Positions 33,276-40,690 of a stretch of 49,449 nt of DNA are shown here, piece by piece. Source of the stretch: Clostridium sp. (GTDB lineage: Bacteria; Bacillota; Clostridia; Lachnospirales; Lachnospiraceae); the NCBI GenBank assembly GCA_023667695.1, contig JAMOZY010000020.1, positions 1-49,449 of the forward strand. The letters are read 5' to 3'. Made by a program: the position numbers and the translations under genes. The notes under the pieces were generated by a model, which was given only the letters and a program-made list of their open reading frames with translations, was not told the DNA's origin and made no database searches. Position 1 is the first letter of the stretch, and each line of letters opens with the position of its first letter.

Positions 33276-33359
33276 CCCGTTCTCCTCCTGCAAAAAAATA
33301 AGCGGGGAGATTCCACTCCCCACTCAGTAGCCCGCAGGATAATGGGATGTATTAGACAC

Positions 33360-33785
33360 TTATAAAATTTTCCGCAGCTTCTTACGCAGATGGTCTAACC
33401 TCGCATAGATAGCACCAGTCGTCAAATGCACAAGAGGGGCAATCTCCTTTGTGGAATACCCCTGCATTTTCAGCAGGACGATTTTCAAGGTACGCCCGTC
33501 CACCGTGACTAATACTTGATAGAGATTTTCGCTCTCAATCTCGTCCAGTAACTCCGCAACCGTGTTCACCTCCGCCTGCCGCTCCCTGTCTGCCATGCCC
33601 TCAAGGTATTCCCCGAAATCACTTGCCCATCGGTAAAACCGCCTGTTGGAATTGAAGTCCGCCCTGTCCGCTATGCGTATCTGCTCAATGGTCGCTTCAT
33701 CCACGCCGCACTCACGCAGCAGCTTTTCCTCGGCTTCTTTCCAGATACGCCATTTCCTTTCCTCCCGTCCGTGGTTGTATGCCAT
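33360..33785 (-). CDS. Sigma-70-region-4-like protein (second of three)
   Basis: The protein has 141 residues from ATG 33785 behind GGAGGAACAGGC. The N-terminal half is charged and helical (EERKWRIWKEAEEKLLRECG). The C-terminal half ends in a helix-turn-helix with VLLKMQGYSTKEIAPLVHLTTGAIYARLDHLRKKL, resembling sigma region 4. It lies 84 bp upstream of the third sigma-like gene and 92 bp after the first. No anti-sigma gene is visible. Likely a regulator of element genes. Confidence 0.7.
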   Translation of the reverse strand: MAYNHGREERKWRIWKEAEEKLLRECGVDEATIEQIRIADRADFNSNRRFYRWASDFGEYLEGMADRERQAEVNTVAELLDEIESENLYQVLVTVDGRTLKIVLLKMQGYSTKEIAPLVHLTTGAIYARLDHLRKKLRKIL

Positions 33786-33877
33786 GCCTGTTCCTCCAAT
33801 CAGAATTGATTGAGAGGGCAGCAAAAGCCCCCTCATTCTCCCAAAGGAAAAAACAAGGGGGCTGAACGCCTTGAATT

Positions 33878-34387
33878 TTAATTTTCCATTATCTCTTTTA
33901 ATTTCATTAGGATTCTGGCTTTCCGTTTGTTCACAACGCTCTGGGTCAAGCCTAACCGCAATCCAACCTCACGCTCGGTAAGACCGTCAAAGAAGATGGC
34001 ATAAATCAATGCCTGTTCACTATCCGACAACAAAGGCAGGGCGGCTTTCAGCCTGTCCACCATGACCGCATTGACAACGGTTTCCGCAATGTCCGCCGCT
34101 TCATCAGCGATGAAGTCCAGAGGATTACCCTCGCTGTCTGTAAATCCCTCTAATGAGAGCAGACCGTGATTCACGTCAAGCTTTTTCAGATAACGCCACC
34201 GTTCTTTGTCCCGATAAAAGTCTGTATATTCCTCCCTCACGACTTCAAGCAGACAGCCTTGAATCGGGATAAACAGCTTGTCCATATATCCCTTGTCGGC
34301 TTGTCTGCGGCGGCAGAAATCCGTGTAGGACAGTTCCACATAGCCGCCGCTTTCCTTGATATATACCTTTCTTGGTGCGTATTTCAC
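33878..34387 (-). CDS. Sigma-70-family-like regulator (first of three)
   Basis: The protein has 169 residues with a GTG start at 34387 after GGGAGGTACTTACG. The start beats upstream alternatives, which lack ribosome sites. The N-terminus reads VKYAPRKVYIKESGGYVELSYTDF. The C-terminus has a sigma region 4: LPLLSDSEQALIYAIFFDGLTEREVGLRLGLTQSVVNKRKARILMKL. The central region (LKKLDVNHGLLSLEGFTDSEG) differs from ECF sigma region 2, so it may be a divergent sigma factor or a helix-turn-helix regulator. It is first in the run of three. Confidence 0.75.
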   Translation of the reverse strand: MKYAPRKVYIKESGGYVELSYTDFCRRRQADKGYMDKLFIPIQGCLLEVVREEYTDFYRDKERWRYLKKLDVNHGLLSLEGFTDSEGNPLDFIADEAADIAETVVNAVMVDRLKAALPLLSDSEQALIYAIFFDGLTEREVGLRLGLTQSVVNKRKARILMKLKEIMEN

Positions 34388-34942
34388 CGTAAGTACCTCC
34401 CATCTGAATTTTTGAAATGTTAAAATCCAGATGGAGAGGCGGAGAGCGGCAACGCACACCAGAAACAACCCTGCGGCACATTCCGATAAAAAACGACAAA
34501 AGAAAAACCGCAAAGGCTCTGTGACCTTTACGGTTATAGGAAATGCTAATTCTGTTGTATGGAGATTCTACTTCTACCTTCATGGTGAGAAGTCCCGCTG
34601 CATTGGCAGGGATTTTTTTAACTGGCTTCCTGCCTTTCCCTGATGTGCTATGTATGGATAAACTTTGCTTCGTGTGAGCAGATGGATGACCGCCCGAAAA
34701 AAGGACATAAAAAAATCCCTCCAAACTTCAAAACAGGTCTGGAGAGTGCTTGTTAAGTCTTTTCGGGCATAGCAAAACCGCCCACCATAACACCGTTTTT
34801 TTTATTTGGTGGGCGTTTGCCTTAAAACCTTATGAAAAGAAACAGAGCCGATGAAATGCCTTTTTTCTCGCAAGTTTATCGGCTCTGTACTAATATATCT
34901 GTTTTTGAGAAATTTACATACATTTATGCCTACAATTAAATC
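34388..34942. other. Gene-poor spacer with several hairpins
   Basis: I find no well-supported gene here. A minus-strand frame from about 34600 (MKVEVESPYNRISISYNRKG) has no ribosome site. Inverted repeats include GCCCACCA/TGGTGGGC (34780-34814) and ACAGAGCCGAT/ATCGGCTCTGT (34842-34888). Either may end transcription from the cargo genes. Confidence 0.5.
34842..34888 (-). terminator. Terminator-like hairpin after the secreted cargo protein
   Basis: An 11-bp perfect stem (34842-34852 with 34878-34888) extended by A:T pairs, containing a C-rich loop, lies 55 bp past the stop of the secreted-protein gene. Confidence 0.6.
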
Positions 34943-35584
34943 CTATTGCAGATATGCATCCTTAGCTTCCTGCTCCGTCAATTGTCCGCTTTCAACAGCT
35001 TTCTTAATTGCTTGGTCTAATTCCTCTTTTGTAGAATAATCACCCAAATGGAGCGACTTTCCATCTTCCTTTATGATATCAGTCCCATAACTACATTCCA
35101 CATCATCACTTGGTGGAATCATAGCATAGCTGTCATCATCTCCAGAATCTTTAGAATACAGAGTACCGCTCTTAATGTTTTCTAATATCTGGTAGTATTC
35201 AGAGATTGCTGCATCTACGCTTTCTTGTGTCCATTCATGAAATATTCCCTGCCCATCATACCAGCCGTCATCGCTCCCAATTAAAGATTCCAGTTCTTTT
35301 TTTTCTTCAAGAATCCATTTTTCATATTCCTCGGCTGTCCACCATTCTACCTTTGGAACATCATTTTCATAATCCGATTGGGATAACCAATTTTCTCCGT
35401 CTGTACTAATCTGACCGCCGCTTACATCTTGATAAAGAATATCTTCTGTTGATTCACAAGCAGCGTTCATATCCGAAGCAGTCGAATTCACATCTGGGGC
35501 TTTCCCTTGGGCATATGCAAAACTTACAAAACTCAAGCATAACGCCCCTCCTAAGCCTGTCAATAATAGTTTTTTACTCTTCAT
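34943..35584 (-). CDS. Secreted acidic protein, cargo
   Basis: The protein has 213 residues from ATG 35584 behind GAGGAATTGCGT. An N-terminal signal peptide (MKSKKLLLTGLGGALCLSFVSFAYAQG) with an AYA-Q cleavage site is followed by a soluble, strongly acidic protein rich in Asp, Glu and Trp. Short helix-like segments such as WTAEEYEKWILEEKKEL, WTQESVDAAISEYYQIL and LTEQEAKDAYLQ are visible. I do not recognise the family. It follows the two-component genes, and its upstream gap carries repeats similar to those before the regulator gene, so it is probably the target of that system. Confidence 0.75.
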   Translation of the reverse strand: MKSKKLLLTGLGGALCLSFVSFAYAQGKAPDVNSTASDMNAACESTEDILYQDVSGGQISTDGENWLSQSDYENDVPKVEWWTAEEYEKWILEEKKELESLIGSDDGWYDGQGIFHEWTQESVDAAISEYYQILENIKSGTLYSKDSGDDDSYAMIPPSDDVECSYGTDIIKEDGKSLHLGDYSTKEELDQAIKKAVESGQLTEQEAKDAYLQ

Positions 35585-35667
35585 ACGCAATTCCTCGCTT
35601 TCTAAAAATTATAGCCGCCCTTAAAGGACAGCTATAATATAACAAATCGTTTTGAATTTTATTTGCA

Positions 35668-35691
35668 AACAATATGGAATTTATATGGAGT
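35668..35691 (-). promoter_or_regulatory. Tandem TCCATAT boxes upstream of the secreted protein
   Basis: On the minus strand AACTCCATATAAATTCCATATTG (35691-35669) contains TCCATAT twice, 11 bp apart, the spacing of OmpR-type response-regulator sites. A closely related sequence, AACTCCATACAAAATTCAAA, precedes the response-regulator gene at 37862-37843. Confidence 0.5.
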
Positions 35692-35693
35692 TG

Positions 35694-37151
35694 CTAATTG
35701 GTATCGTTTTTCGCTGGAAGGTCAAACCAAAACATTACCCCTTGTTCCGTATTTTTGATTCCATATTTTGCATGATGATTTTCCATTATAGTTTTTACAA
35801 TATAAAGACCTAACCCCGTTCCTCCTGTTCCCCTGTTACGGGAATAGTCTACACGATAGAATGCTTCAAATAAGTGCGGCAAGGTTTCATGCGGTATATG
35901 AATTCCTGTATTTTCAACCTCACAATGTACGCTGTCATGAGAAACTGATACAGCCGCCTTAATCTGTGCCCCATCTGGTGAATAACGTACTGCATTTACA
36001 ATAATATTCTGTATGGCTCGTTCCATCTGGGAACATACTACTTCACATAAAATGCAGTTGGGAAGTTCTACATCAAAGGACTGTTTTTTTCCTAAAAATA
36101 AATCTGTCACGTCCGCAATTTGCACTCGGAATATCTCTGCTAAATCGACTGTTTCATATACAGTAATTCCTTTGTTGCTTTCTGAACGTGAAATATACAA
36201 CAGTTCTTTTACTAATGTCTCCATTTTATCAACAACATTTAGGGAACGTTTCATATAATCAATATGGTTTTCGTATCCTTTGATATTATTTATCATTCCA
36301 TTCAGATGTCCTTTTAATATTGTTAAAGGCGTTTTCATTTCATGGGAAGCAGCCGCAAAGAAATCAATCCTTTGACGCTCCAATTCCTGTTCCTTTTCCA
36401 TATCTGTCCGTAATTGCTCATTTACAGATGTAAGCTCATTCATTGCGGCAGAAAGAGAGGCTGATAAGTAATTAAGGTTTTCTGCCAGACTTCCTAATTC
36501 ATCCTCTCTGGTATCGTCACACTTGCCAGAAAAATCCAATTCTGCCATTTGTTTTGAAGCCTTACTCAATGCCACAATAGGGCGTGTAATATGCTTCGCA
36601 TATAAAACAGAGCATAAAACAGAAATCATAAATGCCATAAAAATAAAATACGGAAATATTGACCATAAAACATCTGTAACTTGATGGACAGCATATAAAT
36701 CCACTTTAACTGCCAGTGTATAATCTTCGCCTTTTTTCATAGCAACAGAATAAAATTTCGTTTCACTTCCGATAAATTCTGCCTGTACCTCCTCTGGCGC
36801 AGCTTCATCTACAAAGGTAATTGCCGTATCACCCGCAAATGTTTCCGTTTTTGCGGAATCCTCTTTCGGATAAACCTGATTCCCATATACATCTTCTATC
36901 CAGAATACAGCGTTTGTTTCCTCCGAAAACCTTTCCAATAAATCTTCACACTCTGATAATTTGTCATAGTCAGCAAGCTGTTCGGCAAGAAGCATTGCTT
37001 TTTTATCAACATTACCATTTAACAAATCAGAATATGCTTTTGGCAATAACTGTGAAATACATAAAAAAGTCCCACCGCTTACCAAACCGAACAATACAAA
37101 TGTAATGAAAAAAATCTTCAATGATAGTTTTTTCTTAATTACTTTTATCAA
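35694..37151 (-). CDS. Sensor histidine kinase, cargo two-component system
   Basis: A 485-residue kinase. Helix 1 (about residues 12-34) and helix 2 (about 163-185) flank an extracellular sensor domain of about 125 residues. A HAMP region and a coiled coil follow, then the H-box AAASHEMKTPLTILKGHL, the N-box IQNIIVNAVRYSP, a G1 box VENTGIHIP and the G2 box GTGGTGLGLYIVKTI. It would sense an external signal and phosphorylate the regulator encoded just upstream, whose end it overlaps by 17 bp. The layout is VanS-like, but no resistance gene accompanies it. Confidence 0.92.
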   Translation of the reverse strand: MIKVIKKKLSLKIFFITFVLFGLVSGGTFLCISQLLPKAYSDLLNGNVDKKAMLLAEQLADYDKLSECEDLLERFSEETNAVFWIEDVYGNQVYPKEDSAKTETFAGDTAITFVDEAAPEEVQAEFIGSETKFYSVAMKKGEDYTLAVKVDLYAVHQVTDVLWSIFPYFIFMAFMISVLCSVLYAKHITRPIVALSKASKQMAELDFSGKCDDTREDELGSLAENLNYLSASLSAAMNELTSVNEQLRTDMEKEQELERQRIDFFAAASHEMKTPLTILKGHLNGMINNIKGYENHIDYMKRSLNVVDKMETLVKELLYISRSESNKGITVYETVDLAEIFRVQIADVTDLFLGKKQSFDVELPNCILCEVVCSQMERAIQNIIVNAVRYSPDGAQIKAAVSVSHDSVHCEVENTGIHIPHETLPHLFEAFYRVDYSRNRGTGGTGLGLYIVKTIMENHHAKYGIKNTEQGVMFWFDLPAKNDTN

Positions 37152-37803
37152 TCCTGTATCCCACCCCTCTGATTGTTTCTATATAATCAACATCTAGTTT
37201 TTTACGGATATTCTTTATATGACTGTCCACAATACGTTCTTCCACATAAATGTCATCATCCCAAAGCCTGTCAAGCAACATTTTTCTGGTAAATACTTTC
37301 CCTTGATTTTCAAGCATAATCCGCAGCAATTCAAATTCTTTCTGCGTTAAAATAATTTCCTGCTCCTTATGCCATAAATGAAATCCATCAATATCCATGC
37401 ATAACTCTCTATACTTTATCGTTTTCCTTTCTTCTTTTGCTACCATTCCCCTGCGAAATATAGCGGCAATTTTATATAACAGTATTTGCGGTGAAAATGG
37501 TTTTGGAACATAATCATCAATTTTCTGCTTAAATCCCCTCACTTGGTTTTCCTCATCTGCTAAGGCTGTCAGCATGATAATTGGTACTTGTGACTTAGAG
37601 CGTATGACCTCACATACACCAAAACCATCAATTTTAGGCAACATAACATCTAACAGCACTAAGCTGATATCCTCATCAAATTTTGAAATGCCCTCTACGC
37701 CGTCCGCTGCAATCCGTATCTCATATCCCGCATCTGTCAAATAATTTTTCAATATATCTTGTATTTCAATGTCATCTTCGACAATTAGAATTTTTTTCTT
37801 CAT
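37135..37803 (-). CDS. OmpR-family response regulator, cargo two-component system
   Basis: The protein has 222 residues from ATG 37803 behind GGAGGTTCGGAT. The receiver domain has the acidic pair in ILIVEDDIEIQDIL, the phospho-Asp in LVLLDVMLPKIDGFG, Thr in IIMLTALADEE and Lys in DDYVPKPFSP. The C-terminal winged helix reads LTQKEFELLRIMLENQGKVFTRKMLLDRLW and RIVDSHIKNIRKKL. It should bind tandem 11-bp sites; candidates lie upstream of this gene and of the secreted-protein gene. Confidence 0.93.
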   Translation of the reverse strand: MKKKILIVEDDIEIQDILKNYLTDAGYEIRIAADGVEGISKFDEDISLVLLDVMLPKIDGFGVCEVIRSKSQVPIIMLTALADEENQVRGFKQKIDDYVPKPFSPQILLYKIAAIFRRGMVAKEERKTIKYRELCMDIDGFHLWHKEQEIILTQKEFELLRIMLENQGKVFTRKMLLDRLWDDDIYVEERIVDSHIKNIRKKLDVDYIETIRGVGYRIDKSN

Positions 37804-37841
37804 ATCCGAACCTCCTCGCACCATGATATTATATCATTCAA

Positions 37842-37862
37842 TTTTGAATTTTGTATGGAGTT
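37842..37862 (-). promoter_or_regulatory. Candidate regulator site upstream of the cargo response regulator
   Basis: AACTCCATACAAAATTCAAA on the minus strand (37862-37843) matches AACTCCATATAAATTCC before the secreted-protein gene. It is located 40-60 bp upstream of the ATG. Autoregulation is implied. Confidence 0.4.
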
Positions 37863-37941
37863 CTCCGAAATATTACAAGTTCTATTTACAACAATTCTTT
37901 TAAAATACAAAAGGATTTTATTGATATTCCCATAAAACAGT

Positions 37942-37965
37942 GCGGCAGAAATCTCTCTCTGCCGC
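37942..37965. terminator. Hairpin between tnpV remnant and cargo
   Basis: GCGGCAGA (37942-37949) and TCTGCCGC (37958-37965) form a perfect 8-bp stem just after the tnpV remnant. No long T-run follows on either strand, so termination would be weak. Confidence 0.45.
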
Positions 37966-37973
37966 TATTACCA

Positions 37974-38348
37974 TTATACGTAAATAATTTCCTGTTCCAC
38001 AATCTCCCTTGCACAAGCCCTTATGTTATTCATTCTTCCTGTCCATTCTAAGGCGTTTTCTTCCTTTAGCCGCTCTGTTATGCCCTGTGCCTGTTTCATG
38101 CCCTCTATGAGCCGTTCAAAGCGTTCCTGTACCTGCCCGTCGATGTCTGCAAGATAAGCATTGAGTCTGCCGCTCGTGAGAAGATTAGTGTATGTAACCC
38201 TGCGGTACTGCTTCAGATAATCTAAATGCCACTACCCCCAGATGCCTATTGCCTGTTCTTCTTCGATAGGTACAGTCAAGCACGGTATCAAATAATCTCC
38301 CTGCCGTTCGTAACTGCCGCCCATTTCCTCAAATAATGATTTTGCCAT
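37974..38348 (-). pseudogene. tnpV: TnpV remnant, interrupted by in-frame TAG
   Basis: The frame from ATG 38348 (ribosome site GGAGGTAACAGACA) to TAA 37974 has 124 sense-length codons. It begins MAKSLFEEMGGSYERQGDYL, then IPCLTVPIEEEQAIGIWG, meets TAG at 38234-38232, and resumes WHLDYLKQYRRVTYTNLLTSG, ending ARACAREIVEQEIIYV-like. This is the transposon-encoded TnpV family of Tn4451-like elements. In intact relatives I recall Gln-Arg at the break, so CAG-CGG to TAG-TGG would explain both the stop and the following Trp as two C-to-T changes. The element may excise less efficiently without it. Confidence 0.75.
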
Positions 38349-38399
38349 TGTCTGTTACCTCCATATTCTTTTTTATTTTGAATGTCCGCAAAATCCGTC

Positions 38400-38606
38400 C
38401 TACATCTGTATATTCCCATCAAGATAGAGTCTTGCATATTCAAGCGGCTCATCTATTGCTAGTGCATCTAACGCACATTGGGAGCCGGGAGTAGTCCGTA
38501 ATCCATCTTCCGCTACATTACAGTCAATTCGTAGGATATATCCGTCAAAGACGGTTACATCAACACTGTTGTGGTACATATTGTATTCTGCATATATGAA
38601 TTTCAT
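38400..38606 (-). CDS. Small DUF6061-like protein
   Basis: A 68-residue protein with the pattern FIYAEYNMYHNSVDVTVFDGYILRIDC at the start and LDALAIDEPLEYARLYLDGNIQM at the end. It matches small clostridial proteins grouped as DUF6061, which are frequent in mobile elements. No catalytic motif is visible. The ribosome site lies in AAAGGACAGATAAGAT. It is the outermost gene at the right edge of the mobilizable element and shares direction with the tnpV remnant. Confidence 0.65.
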   Translation of the reverse strand: MKFIYAEYNMYHNSVDVTVFDGYILRIDCNVAEDGLRTTPGSQCALDALAIDEPLEYARLYLDGNIQM

Positions 38607-38639
38607 ATCTTATCTGTCCTTTCTTTTCTGATTAAATTT

Positions 38640-38910
38640 CGGAGAAATTTTAGAAAGCATTTCAATCAGTTCTTTCTGCCTAATTTATTCTGTGTTATAA
38701 TTTGTTACAGGTTTTTCTTTCCCTTATTTTTGCCCTTATGAGGGTTCGTAACACGAGGGAAAAGGATATAACACAAGGGAAAGTCTAAGGGCAAACTTAC
38801 TTGCTATAAATTTAGCATTTTCAAGGGTTTGCGGACTTTTTGAAGATAAGATATAACAGTTAATAAATGCTATAAAAAGTGTCTTATCAGAATTCATGGT
38901 TTTGTGATTT
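38640..38910. other. Probable right border of the mobilizable element
   Basis: No gene is supported. The stretch contains two near-copies of ACACRAGGGAAA (about 38751 and 38773) and matching GGGCAAA words, which may be subterminal recombinase sites. Sequence character changes here to the structured non-coding region. The crossover base pair cannot be placed without an empty site. Confidence 0.35.
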
Positions 38911-38944
38911 GTTAGCGTGTCTGCACCAGGCTTAGCAGCCACAA

Positions 38945-39276
38945 GGATATTCATATGTTCACAAGAAAACCTTAAAGGTACGCTGGTGCTTGGATGCGGT
39001 ATTGTCGCATCCTATGCACCACTGCGTACCGACTGGAGCGAACTTGTCGCAAGGAGGGACCCACGTAGTGGGAGGATGCCTTACGACCTACGTGCGCATC
39101 AGCGCACTTCCCGTTAGCACGAAGTGCGCAAGCGTGTTTTCGGTGAACATATGATATCCGCACGGCGGTTATCAATAGGCAGGTAAACCCTAATTTACTT
39201 AAGCCATGCCTACCTTGCCTTCGTTTTACTTCGGCTCAATGGTAGTACGCTGATGCACACGTAGGTCATAAGGCAT
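38945..39276. ncRNA. Highly structured non-coding region
   Basis: Several strong hairpins are nested. The arms 38945-38962 and 39143-39159 enclose a 54-base hairpin (38977-39030, stem GGTACGC...GCGTACC plus GGATGCG/CGCATCC), CCCACGTAGTGGG (39060-39072) and GCGCACTTC...GAAGTGCGC (39102-39129). A 29-bp inverted repeat (39076-39104 with 39248-39276, 27 matches) crosses that domain, so alternative folds are possible. No open frame is supported. It could be a structured RNA or a large cruciform repeat. Confidence 0.5.
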
Positions 39277-39359
39277 TTGCTCTATGTAACAAAGTATGCA
39301 TTATGAAAAAGAAGAAATAATAAAACTATACGCATATAGGAGATGAAAGGAGAATCCAC

Positions 39360-40418
39360 ATGAACCGATTTCGTTTACCCTACCATTTATTAGTAGAAGA
39401 GGGAATTTTTAACCGAGTTAATGAAGTCATGTCTGACTGTGTACCGGGAATCAGTCACAAGAAGGTGATTATCGTAACGGACCGGAATCTGCAAAATCTA
39501 TTTCCGGATACCTTGCAGGAATTGACAAAGGATTTCCACAATAGTGAGATTTACCTGGTGGAGGATGGTTCCTTTGACCAGGCAGTTGACCTTGCAAAAT
39601 ACATCTGTATGCAGGATGTGACCGTAGTTATCGGTTTTGGCGGCGGTATGGTATTGGATTTGGCGAAATACGCTGCTTTTGTCAGCAAAGCTATCTTCCT
39701 GTGCCTGCCTACTACATTAAGCAATGACAGTCTCGCCTCTCCGGTAGCGGTTCTTGGTACAGAGGGCTTGAAGCGTAAGACCTTCCGCTGTACCATTCCC
39801 AGTAGTATTATTGTAGATGTGAATATTATCATGGGCGCCCCGGAAGGACAGCTGTTAGCCGGAATCGGTGATACAATCAGCAAATATACAGCATTAAACG
39901 ACTGGAAGCTGGATGCAGAAGCTACCGGCAACCCCATTGATGATTTTGCCTATATGATATCCAAGATGGCATTTAACTCCATTTGCTATAATGAGGAGAA
40001 ATCCATAAAGAGTAAGAGCTTTATTAAAATATTGACCCAGGCATTGGTCATGGGTGGACTTGCCATGGAGATTGCCGGGAATTCCAGGCCCAGCAGTGGC
40101 TCAGAGCATTTGTTTTGTCATTCATTGGAAGAGAATTTTGCAGAAGAGGTTTATGTACCCCATGGGATTGCAGTTGCTATGGGAAGCGTGCCGGCATGTA
40201 TCTTTCAGAAGAGAAACATTGGAAAGATAAAGCGAATACTGCATGAATACCAGCTGCCGGTAAAGCCATCGGACTGGAAGGTGACAGAGGATATATTTAT
40301 TCATGCATGGCAGCAGGCAAAAAGCACCCGTCCGGACCGGTACACCATATTGGATACAGCAGATTTGAGCAATGGAGCATTAAAAGAAATCTATGCTATG
40401 ATGGAGGAAGAGTTTTAA
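39360..40418 (+). CDS. Iron-containing-dehydrogenase family protein, glycerol-1-phosphate dehydrogenase-like
   Basis: A 352-residue protein. The NAD(P)-binding half has VIIVTDRNLQNLFPDTL and the Gly-rich VVIGFGGGMVLDLAKYAA, followed by CLPTTLSNDSLASPVAV. The metal-binding half has LLAGIGDTISKYTALNDWKL (Asp), SGSEHLFCHSLEE (His) and VPHGIAVAMG (His). This pattern fits AraM/EgsA-type sn-glycerol-1-phosphate dehydrogenases, which reduce dihydroxyacetone phosphate. The ATG follows GAAAGGAGAATCCAC. It stands alone between the structured region and the two-component locus; its partner prenyl-transferase is not in the window. Confidence 0.85.
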   Translation: MNRFRLPYHLLVEEGIFNRVNEVMSDCVPGISHKKVIIVTDRNLQNLFPDTLQELTKDFHNSEIYLVEDGSFDQAVDLAKYICMQDVTVVIGFGGGMVLDLAKYAAFVSKAIFLCLPTTLSNDSLASPVAVLGTEGLKRKTFRCTIPSSIIVDVNIIMGAPEGQLLAGIGDTISKYTALNDWKLDAEATGNPIDDFAYMISKMAFNSICYNEEKSIKSKSFIKILTQALVMGGLAMEIAGNSRPSSGSEHLFCHSLEENFAEEVYVPHGIAVAMGSVPACIFQKRNIGKIKRILHEYQLPVKPSDWKVTEDIFIHAWQQAKSTRPDRYTILDTADLSNGALKEIYAMMEEEF

Positions 40419-40449
40419 TATATTTGAATGATTTTCATGTAATGGCTTG

Positions 40450-40492
40450 GATACAACTTAGATACAACTTAGATACATTTCAGATGTATGAT
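40450..40492 (+). promoter_or_regulatory. Tandem GATACA repeats and -10 upstream of the two-component genes
   Basis: GATACAACTTA (40450-40460), GATACAACTTA (40461-40471) and GATACATTTCA (40472-40482) are head-to-tail 11-bp repeats. TATGAT (40487-40492) begins 5 bp after the last. The repeats cover the -35 position, the usual design for OmpR-type activators. Confidence 0.65.
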
Positions 40493-40569
40493 AAGGATGG
40501 TGTAGTATGACCCCGTACAAGGCAGATAGTAGTTAAGACTGATATTTGTAGGTACAGCTTGAATCAAAC

Positions 40570-40663
40570 GTAACAGTTCAGCATAATTGCCAATACAACG
40601 AATTCTTTGTAAGAGGCTCCCACAACGCATTGCATAGGCAATTCTGCATAGTTGAACGGTTAC
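40570..40663 (+). other. Hairpin in the leader of the response-regulator gene
   Basis: GTAACAGTTCAGCATAATTGCC (40570-40591) can pair with GGCAATTCTGCATAGTTGAAC-containing sequence (40637-40663) with a few bulges. It lies in a leader of about 190 bases between the promoter and the regulator ATG. Confidence 0.4.
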
Positions 40664-40690
40664 AATCAAACAAATAGGGCGGTGCAGAAT

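Larger units (their letters stand above)
24995..38700. mobile_element. Tn4451-like mobilizable element with IS110 and two-component cargo
   Basis: The block runs from the large serine recombinase at its left edge to the small DUF6061-like gene at 38400-38606. It combines recombinase, YdbC-like and ParB-like proteins, MobV relaxase, oriT, RepA-like ATPase, sigma-like regulators and tnpV, the gene set of Tn4451-type mobilizable elements. The stretch at 25-34 kb is visibly richer in G and C than the chromosome on either side. It lacks a type IV secretion system, so transfer would need a helper. The exact ends (a dinucleotide crossover is expected) cannot be fixed; the right end may lie as far as about 38,900. 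Confidence 0.7.

Noticed and set aside
34245-34724. 159-codon minus-strand frame upstream of the first sigma-like gene
   Set aside because: It overlaps the sigma-like gene in another frame, lacks a ribosome site and has no recognisable domain; only the GTG start at 34387 in the other frame is well supported.
35694-37803. Vancomycin-resistance (vanRS) regulators
   Set aside because: Kinase and regulator have the general OmpR/VanS layout, but no vanH, vanA-type ligase or vanX gene is present, so naming them van would be unsupported.
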